Source of the DNA: Cloacimonetes bacterium TCS62
GTDB lineage: Bacteria > Cloacimonadota > Cloacimonadia > Cloacimonadales > TCS61
DNA: 12,771 nucleotides
Direction of reading: 5' to 3'
Assembly: GCA_001577185.1 (NCBI GenBank)
Contig: LSCM01000015.1
Location: 1 to 12,771 of the forward strand
Shown: positions 7,751-12,771 of the stretch, piece after piece
How the letters are laid out: each line of letters opens with the position of its first letter
How positions within the stretch are numbered: the first letter of the stretch is position 1
The notes under the pieces: model-generated
The model's input: only the letters and a program-made list of their open reading frames with translations
What the model was told of the DNA's origin: nothing
Database searches by the model: none
Made by a program: the position numbers and the translations under genes

Positions 7751-7781
7751 TCTATAATTTTAAGAATATTTATTATGTCAA
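7751..7781 (-). promoter_or_regulatory. Probable promoter of the yjbQ-lpxB-aminotransferase operon
   Basis: The minus strand carries a perfect TTGACA (7781-7776). The possible -10 boxes are ATTATA at 17 nt or TATAGA at 19 nt. Transcription would begin near 7745, giving a leader of about 30 nt before the yjbQ start. This is the only good promoter candidate upstream of the operon. Confidence 0.5.
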
Positions 7782-7801
7782 TTTTTATCAAGAAATTTTC
7801 C

Positions 7802-7831
7802 TTGACTCCAATAGGTTAGAATAAGTGTATA
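7802..7831 (+). promoter_or_regulatory. Probable promoter of the PspC-domain gene
   Basis: TTGACT (7802-7807), an 18-nt spacer and TGTATA (7826-7831) form a sigma-70-like promoter. Transcription would begin near 7838, about 37 nt before the ATG. It is back to back with the promoter of the minus-strand operon; the two -35 boxes are 20 bases apart. Confidence 0.5.
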
Positions 7832-7874
7832 AATTAATGAATATGATTCAAATTATAAATTCTAGGGAGGATTT

Positions 7875-8291
7875 ATGAAAAATCTACATCTTTCTGAAGA
7901 AGATAAAGTCTTGGGTGGTGTTTGTGGAGGTTTAGCAGAATCACTTAGTATCAATGCAAATATTATTCGGGGTATATTTATCGTTTCATTATTATTCGGC
8001 TTATCTGGTTTGTGGATTTATCTCATTTTGCTTTTTATATTACCAAAAAATGGTGAGAAAGAGCAAATAATTGATGTTGAAGTCAAAAGTGAGGATACTG
8101 ACGAAGAGAAACCTCGTATCATAAGAACTTGGAAGAATAGAATGATTGCGGGGGTTTGTAGTGGATTAGCAAGATATCTACGTTGGGATGTTAGTATTAT
8201 TAGAATAATTTTTGTTCTCAGCTCATTTGTGAGTGGTATTGGAATTATTCTGTATGTTATATTTTGGTTCTTTTTTCCCAATGAAGATTAA
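7875..8291 (+). CDS. Protein with two tandem PspC domains
   Basis: The 138-residue protein consists of two PspC domains (about 3-58 and 84-136), joined by an acidic linker (60-80). Each has the glycine motif (GGVCGGLAE, 14-22; AGVCSGLARY, 92-101), then the II-R segment and one hydrophobic helix (about 34-56 and 108-134). PspC proteins are inner-membrane sensors of envelope stress in enterobacteria. In other phyla small PspC proteins are common and their role is less clear. The ribosome site GGGAGG lies 4 nt before the ATG. No pspA, pspF or other psp gene is visible. The tautomerase gene follows 30 nt later and is likely co-transcribed. Confidence 0.92.
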   Translation: MKNLHLSEEDKVLGGVCGGLAESLSINANIIRGIFIVSLLFGLSGLWIYLILLFILPKNGEKEQIIDVEVKSEDTDEEKPRIIRTWKNRMIAGVCSGLARYLRWDVSIIRIIFVLSSFVSGIGIILYVIFWFFFPNED

Positions 8292-8321
8292 ACGATTTAC
8301 GATACGATTTTAGGGGGATTT

Positions 8322-8501
8322 ATGCCTATTGTAACAATGGAAAATGCTGGTAGTTTGACCGATGATCAAAAAACTCAACTTATCAAGAAGTTAACCAATG
8401 CAGTCGTAGAAGTTACTGGAAAACCTGCTTCGGCTGTTTATGTGAGATTGGATGAAGTTAAAAGAGAAAATTTTGGAGTTGGCGGTAAACAACTTGGTTA
8501 A
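8322..8501 (+). CDS. 4-oxalocrotonate tautomerase-like small protein
   Basis: This short gene encodes 59 residues. It starts MPIVTMENAGSLTDDQKTQL and ends FGVGGKQLG. After loss of Met the catalytic base would be Pro1, as in all tautomerase-superfamily enzymes. An ungapped comparison with Pseudomonas 4-oxalocrotonate tautomerase, recalled from memory, keeps the DDQK helix start, E44 and F50 with FGVGG. However, Arg11 is replaced by Leu and Arg39 by Tyr, with an Arg two residues further on (position 41). The usual substrate is therefore unlikely, and the true one is unknown. The ribosome site GGGGG (8313-8317) is strong. It follows the PspC gene by 30 nt in the same direction. No aromatic degradation genes are nearby. 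Confidence 0.88.
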   Translation: MPIVTMENAGSLTDDQKTQLIKKLTNAVVEVTGKPASAVYVRLDEVKRENFGVGGKQLG

Positions 8502-8522
8502 TCTAGGAAGCTAATTTACAAG

Positions 8523-8550
8523 TTGATCAAGTAATTAATCAATTGATCAA
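8523..8550. repeat. Paired TTGATCAA palindromes upstream of the secreted-protein gene
   Basis: Two identical 8-bp palindromes TTGATCAA lie at 8523-8530 and 8543-8550, exactly 20 bp apart (two helical turns). A related TTAATCAA sits between them. They occupy the 69-nt gap between the tautomerase and the 1005-residue protein, 20 nt before the start codon. This could be a regulator binding site, but could also be chance in AT-rich DNA. Confidence 0.4.
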
Positions 8551-8570
8551 TAAAATCGAAGGGCGGATAT

Positions 8571-11500
8571 ATGAGATATGTTCTAGCTTTATTAATGCTC
8601 TTTAGCGTTCTATTTGCACAAATTTCCACTCCTGTGGAAGTTGCACCAGGATTGGATGATAAGATCTATACAGGTCAAAGAAGTTACAAAATTATTAACG
8701 ATAACGTCTATATTACTTATAGGAGTTTAAATAATATTTACTTCACAAAAATTACAGCTAATAATCAACAAACCACTACATTAGTTTACAATTCGAATAT
8801 CGATCATTCCTACTATTTAAAACCCTCTATAGAAGTGATGGATAATGGAAATATCATTATTGTTTTCTCAAATCAAATAGAAGAAGAACCCGGATTTTTG
8901 TATAGAGCATTATCAACGGATGGAGGAGAGACCTTCGAGGTCGAGAGTTACCAATTTGACACAGTGGGCACACCATACGTAGTCAAACGGACTAGTTCAG
9001 TTGATATATGCTTTGAAACACATGGAGAACTTGCTACGAAACCTCTATCTGAATTTAACCATTTTTCATTGATAGAGAAAACAGAAAATGAGGATGGCGG
9101 AATAAATTCGAGTTTAGCCGTTTTCCGGGGACAAGATTCCTTTTTGGGACCTGTTCATTCTAATGATGATATTTGGATCCAAAATGTTGGTGGTTGGCCT
9201 ACCTTTTATGATATGGTTACTACATCAAATAGAATTATGGATGTAGCTACTGGGCAACCAGCAGTTAATTTTGCGCCTATGGATCAAATATTTCTTGGTG
9301 GGTATGAAGAGAATGTAGAACCTTACTCAGTATTTTATGATGCATCTATATCTAACGGAATTGAGCTTGGTGATCCAAACACCGATATTGTCTATGTTGA
9401 AATGGATGGAGGTATGTTTTCGAGTTTTTATGGTGAGATCATTGAAGTTGGTGTACAAAATTTCGATGTTTACAGCTGGTATCCTCATAATGCCGAAACT
9501 GCTAATGCTGCTGTAAACGCTGGTAATAACTGGTTTGAAGATGCAGATATTGTCCATGAGAATGAGGTTACAATTTATGATACGATTTGGACAGCTGGAC
9601 CTAATCTGCCTTTAGATGATCAAAACTTCCGGATACCTAATGGAGAATTATGGATCAAAGGAGAAGTTTCTGGAAATACTTTTTTTGGTTGTGCTGATAC
9701 TGTTTATATCGTAGGGGATATTACTTATGAGGGGACTCTAGTTGGAACGGCACCGGATGGTTTTTCCGGATTTGATCCTGTCACTGGTGAACCGCAATAT
9801 GATGAACCGGTTAATGAAAATGATTATTTTGGTCTATTTTCTGAAAAGAGGATATACATTAAATACAAACACAAAGATCCAATTAGCGGAGAAATCGTAG
9901 ATGATAATTGTGATGGCAATGTTTACCTGTACGGAGCCTATTCAGCTCCGGTATTAGCAGATTCTTTAGTTTATGGTGAGATGGCTTGTCATTATGATGG
10001 TATTTTTTCATTTGAATATCAGCATCCACATGGTTCTACTCCGAATTTTACAGCACTAAGTCCATATACACTAGAAGATACGGTTTATACTTTTGTAGAC
10101 TTACATAGATATGTATTTCCTATAATTGATAATTTACCTCCCGGTATTGAAGGTTTTAATCTGCATGGAGGAGCACCTTTGGGATACGGCTCATGCGGAT
10201 TTCCCTATGAAGATCCAGCTTACATTAATTCTTATCCTAATAACGATCCCGAAAATTACGTTTATCCTTATGGTACAGATTATCCCTGGTACAATCCAGT
10301 TTGGCCTGAATCTTCGGAGGATATAAGTTACGAGCGAGGTATATTACATATATTTGGCTCAATTAGCCAAGCAAGAAGAGGATTCATACATCGCTCCGGC
10401 TCTGATCCTTATAATCACCCACAAGGTTATGTATCTCCGAGTCCCTGGGAGATGGATTTGTATCATTATGATGGAAGTCACCCATCCACTGGGTATGGTA
10501 AAGACTATTTATATGATCGACGTTTTAAAGATAAAGCAATCACCAATTTTCCATTTGCAGTTCAAAGTCCAGAAATTACAAGAGAGATCATAGTCATGCA
10601 TTCGGATGATAGCGGTGTTAGCTTTGAAGAATCGTATACAGAAATCGTGGAAGAAACTATAGATGACGTCTGGATGGATACTGATGGTGAGAAACTATTA
10701 ATAGCTTATTATAGCGAGGTTGGTGAGGAAGTATTTCACTTCTTGGTTTCTGATGAAAACTCGCAAGAGTTTACTCATTATGTAAGCTATAATTTGGGAA
10801 ATGCTTTAAAAAATGCATACATTGTCGGCGATACGATTTTCGCAAATGTAATTGATTACAATACAGAAGCTATCGTTAAATATGATCTAAATGACATCTA
10901 TCCAGATATAATTCAAGTTTATCAACCTTCCTTTCATTTAGCTGATTTTACAATTAATGAGAACGATGTGTTTGGCTATGTTCAAGATAATTTTGTAGGT
11001 TCAATCAATTTGAACTTGGATTACTATTATGATAATGAAGATGGTCTCTTAATGGGATTGCAAAATTGGCAGCACAATTTTGGAGAGTTTTCTCATATAG
11101 ATTCTAAAGTATCTCTCCAACTTGATGACAATGAGAATGTCTATTCTACATTACTGATCGACAGAGAGCAAAACAACTATTCAGAGGGTGAACTCTATCT
11201 CATCTCAGGTGAGTTAGAAGGAATCGTGAAAACTCCTCAGACAGAAACTGTTCCAATTACTCAGCAATTAACGATTTATCCTAATCCCTTCAACCCGGCA
11301 GCTGCCGGACGCAGTCCATTTACAACGATCACATTCTCATCACCAGAAGTTTCCCAGAATAAAGACATTGAAGTTGTGATCTATAATGTAAAAGGACAGA
11401 AAGTGAAAGTTCTTAGACTGAATGAACATTATCCGAACAATACTGAAGTTGCCGGTGAAAAAAAGTATAGTGCTGTTTGGAATGGGACTGATAAAAATAG

Positions 11501-11588
11501 TAGTGCATTATCCAGCGGTGTTTATCTTTTCCAATTAAGTATAGATAATAAAATTCGTAGGGTGAAAAAGGGTTTATTACTTAAGTAG
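8571..11588 (+). CDS. Large secreted surface protein with type IX-like C-terminal sorting domain
   Basis: The 1005-residue protein starts with a short signal peptide (MRYVLALLMLFSVLFA, cleavage near residue 16). Residues about 30-130 look like a beta-propeller start with a BNR/Asp-box motif STDGGETF (115-122); a second one, SDDSGVSF, is at 678-685. The middle (about 355-600) has repeated short beta strands such as LWIKGEVSG and VYIVGDITY, suggesting a beta-helix. It then turns rich in Tyr, Pro and Asn (540-580) before RRGFIHRSG (602-610). The C-terminal 110 residues are a FlgD/T9SS-type sorting domain: YPNPFNP (903-909), VVIYNVKGQKV (935-945), then WNGTD, SGVYLFQL and a basic end. The motif is split by a short insertion (see the palindrome entry). 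Substrate or ligand is unknown. The ribosome site GGGCGG is 4 nt before ATG. Confidence 0.87.
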   Translation: MRYVLALLMLFSVLFAQISTPVEVAPGLDDKIYTGQRSYKIINDNVYITYRSLNNIYFTKITANNQQTTTLVYNSNIDHSYYLKPSIEVMDNGNIIIVFSNQIEEEPGFLYRALSTDGGETFEVESYQFDTVGTPYVVKRTSSVDICFETHGELATKPLSEFNHFSLIEKTENEDGGINSSLAVFRGQDSFLGPVHSNDDIWIQNVGGWPTFYDMVTTSNRIMDVATGQPAVNFAPMDQIFLGGYEENVEPYSVFYDASISNGIELGDPNTDIVYVEMDGGMFSSFYGEIIEVGVQNFDVYSWYPHNAETANAAVNAGNNWFEDADIVHENEVTIYDTIWTAGPNLPLDDQNFRIPNGELWIKGEVSGNTFFGCADTVYIVGDITYEGTLVGTAPDGFSGFDPVTGEPQYDEPVNENDYFGLFSEKRIYIKYKHKDPISGEIVDDNCDGNVYLYGAYSAPVLADSLVYGEMACHYDGIFSFEYQHPHGSTPNFTALSPYTLEDTVYTFVDLHRYVFPIIDNLPPGIEGFNLHGGAPLGYGSCGFPYEDPAYINSYPNNDPENYVYPYGTDYPWYNPVWPESSEDISYERGILHIFGSISQARRGFIHRSGSDPYNHPQGYVSPSPWEMDLYHYDGSHPSTGYGKDYLYDRRFKDKAITNFPFAVQSPEITREIIVMHSDDSGVSFEESYTEIVEETIDDVWMDTDGEKLLIAYYSEVGEEVFHFLVSDENSQEFTHYVSYNLGNALKNAYIVGDTIFANVIDYNTEAIVKYDLNDIYPDIIQVYQPSFHLADFTINENDVFGYVQDNFVGSINLNLDYYYDNEDGLLMGLQNWQHNFGEFSHIDSKVSLQLDDNENVYSTLLIDREQNNYSEGELYLISGELEGIVKTPQTETVPITQQLTIYPNPFNPAAAGRSPFTTITFSSPEVSQNKDIEVVIYNVKGQKVKVLRLNEHYPNNTEVAGEKKYSAVWNGTDKNSSALSSGVYLFQLSIDNKIRRVKKGLLLK
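11295..11308. repeat. Perfect 14-bp GC-rich palindrome inside the sorting-domain coding region
   Basis: CCGGCAGCTGCCGG is a perfect palindrome within an AT-rich gene. It lies in a 24-base stretch (11298-11321, 15 of 24 bases G or C) encoding AAAGRSPF, residues 910-917. These residues are extra compared with the usual motif, in which YPNPFNP is followed almost at once by TTI-hydrophobic-F. This suggests an in-frame palindromic element; see findings. Confidence 0.7.
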
Positions 11589-11626
11589 ATCAAAGTTCAA
11601 ATAATTATCTTTTTGTATAAGTTCAG

Positions 11627-11648
11627 TTTTTACCTCGATGGGTAAAAA
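11627..11648 (+). terminator. Hairpin after the secreted-protein gene
   Basis: TTTTTACCT (11627-11635) pairs with GGGTAAAAA (11640-11648) around a four-base loop, with one G-U pair at the loop. It begins 38 nt after the stop codon. The following sequence, TCAAATTTGTT, is only moderately T-rich, so it may be a weak terminator or a stabilising 3' hairpin. Confidence 0.45.
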
Positions 11649-11680
11649 TCAAATTTGTTAAGTGTGAGAATAAATAATTA

Positions 11681-11707
11681 AGTCAGTATAGTAACTATCT
11701 CTTGACT
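11681..11707. repeat. Nested imperfect dyad upstream of the surface-protein gene
   Basis: ATAGT-A-ACTAT (11688-11698) is flanked by AGTCA (11681-11685) and TGACT (11703-11707), giving a nested inverted repeat. The right arm overlaps TTGACT (11702-11707), which would suit a -35 box, but I see no convincing -10 box at normal spacing. It could be an operator or chance. Confidence 0.3.
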
Positions 11708-11758
11708 TTCAGAGTATCAATATTGTTTTCATTTCAAAATATTAGGGTAGATAATAAG

Positions 11759-12771
11759 ATGAAAATAAAATTGATCGTTGCTATGATTTTCTTGCAGATA
11801 ACTATATCTGCATATAATTTCTTATCACCAATGATCAAGCAAGCTCGAGTAAACATACCAGAAGCCGGAGAATATAAATTTGCAGAGAAACAGATCATAA
11901 TTAACTCAGAGAAAGTTTACAACGATTCTATTTTGTATATTAGGGATCAGGATTATACGATTGATTACTCAGAAGCTAAGATTACATTTCAACAATCCCC
12001 GGGACAAATTAAAATCGAATATATGATCTATCCATCTAATCTTTTAGATAGATTTTATTATTATAAGGTAAGAGAATATTCAGATTCACTTAAATTTGAA
12101 GATTCCATGGCTTCCAAAAGATTGTTCTATCATAATACGAATTTAAACATTACAGGTAATAAAACAATTTCTGTCTCATTATCCAATGATGATAATTTCG
12201 ATCTTGATCAATCTCTGTTTTTAAAAATTAACGGCGACTTGAGTGATGATATAAAAATAGAAGCTCAGCTTACAGATAGTCAATCTCCTATAACTCCAGA
12301 AGGGGATTCACAACAACTCAGTAACTTGGACAAAGTTTTTCTTAGGATCTATGGAAGAAACTATGAACTTGCTTTTGGTGATCTTGAGATGCAATTTTCA
12401 AATACGGAGTTTATAAACTACACACCCAAATTTGAAGGGTTGAAAATTGGTTGGGAAAATATCAATTACTACAAAGGGGCAATGGCAATTTCAAAAGGTA
12501 AGAAAAAGACAATTGATTTCAAAGGAGTTGAAGCTAAACAAGGTCCCTACTATCTTAATACAGAAAGTGTATTTAGTTTACAAGTAGTTCCTGGTACTGA
12601 AGAAGTTCATTTAAATGGGGAAAAGATGCAGCGTGGTATGGATTACACGATCGATTATTCCGAAGGTAGTATTATGTTTACTAATTCACATTTTATCTCA
12701 TCGAATTCTTTTATACAAGTATCATTTCAATATTCTGATCAGGATTATAGACAAAATATGTATCTAGCATC
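11759..12771 (+). CDS. Probable outer-membrane/surface protein with repeated DYTIDYSE module, N-terminal part
   Basis: The frame is open from ATG at 11759 to the window end (337 codons) and is partial. It begins with a hydrophobic signal peptide (MKIKLIVAMIFLQITISA, about 1-18). The rest is beta-rich with many aromatic residues. Two copies of a module are visible: D65YTIDYSEAKITF followed by IKIEYMIY, and D295YTIDYSEGSIMF followed by IQVSFQYS. The second is preceded by QGPYYLNT and VVPGTEEVHLNG. This 'PGsE-V-lnG... DYtIDY' pattern is one I recall from large hypothetical outer-membrane or surface proteins of Chlorobi-, Ignavibacteria- and Cloacimonadota-like bacteria; no specific function is known to me. 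The ribosome site is weak (AGGG at 11743-11746, 12 nt before ATG). It follows the secreted protein by 170 nt. Confidence 0.8.
   Translation, partial: MKIKLIVAMIFLQITISAYNFLSPMIKQARVNIPEAGEYKFAEKQIIINSEKVYNDSILYIRDQDYTIDYSEAKITFQQSPGQIKIEYMIYPSNLLDRFYYYKVREYSDSLKFEDSMASKRLFYHNTNLNITGNKTISVSLSNDDNFDLDQSLFLKINGDLSDDIKIEAQLTDSQSPITPEGDSQQLSNLDKVFLRIYGRNYELAFGDLEMQFSNTEFINYTPKFEGLKIGWENINYYKGAMAISKGKKKTIDFKGVEAKQGPYYLNTESVFSLQVVPGTEEVHLNGEKMQRGMDYTIDYSEGSIMFTNSHFISSNSFIQVSFQYSDQDYRQNMYLA

Noticed and set aside
8291..8321. Repeated 'acgat' words between the PspC and tautomerase genes
   Set aside because: There are only three short copies in 20 bases of AT-rich spacer, too little to call a repeat element.
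9327..9557. 76-codon minus-strand open frame within the secreted-protein gene
   Set aside because: It is antisense to a long, confident gene, resembles nothing I know and has no ribosome site.
9932..9955. CGGAGC...GCTCCG inverted repeat in coding sequence
   Set aside because: It is a six-base stem inside a normally translated region with no T run and no matching insertion in the protein; probably chance.
10126..10593. Two plus-strand open frames (66 and 79 codons) inside the secreted-protein gene
   Set aside because: These are other-frame shadows; the main frame is continuous through them, so they do not indicate a frameshift.

Overview
The window is AT-rich (by eye about one third G+C) and comes from a diderm bacterium. 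It carries lpxB and a DUF374-type acyltransferase, clear Shine-Dalgarno sites of the GGAG type, and a secreted protein ending in a 'YPNPFNP...' type IX-like sorting domain. Together with the style of the two large surface proteins at the right end, this points to the FCB superphylum. Candidatus Cloacimonadota is my best guess (inference; no 16S or marker comparison was possible). There are no tRNAs, rRNAs, CRISPR arrays or insertion sequences, and no gene-free stretch of 300 bases or more.

Left block (1-3019, minus strand): a beta-class carbonic anhydrase, then acetyl-CoA synthetase (acs), then the start of an OFA-type major facilitator transporter that runs off the window edge. A strong intrinsic terminator lies between acs and the transporter. 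The set suggests uptake and activation of a small carboxylate (acetate) with CO2/bicarbonate balancing. A divergent ndk gene (nucleoside diphosphate kinase, plus strand) follows.

Middle block (3700-7716, minus strand): a five-gene, tightly packed operon, read in the order yjbQ, a conserved cysteine-containing protein of unknown function, lpxB, a DUF374 acyltransferase (ATG start overlapping lpxB by 8 nt), and a class I aminotransferase. It ends at a long hairpin shared with the convergent ndk gene. LpxB and the acyltransferase place the operon in lipid A / envelope biogenesis.

Right block (7875-12771, plus strand): a protein with two PspC domains, a 59-residue 4-oxalocrotonate-tautomerase-like protein, a 1005-residue secreted protein with a type IX-like C-terminal domain, and the first 337 codons of a probable outer-membrane or surface protein with a repeated 'DYTIDYSE' module. 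The two groups are divergent at 7717-7874, where recognisable sigma-70-like promoters face both ways.

I found no convincing wholly new system. The most unusual item is a perfect 14-bp GC-rich palindrome (11295-11308) inside a roughly 24-base in-frame insertion that splits the canonical sorting-domain motif of the 1005-residue protein. It looks like a small protein-coding palindromic element. The next most interesting are the unknown cysteine protein coupled to lpxB, and paired TTGATCAA palindromes upstream of the secreted-protein gene.
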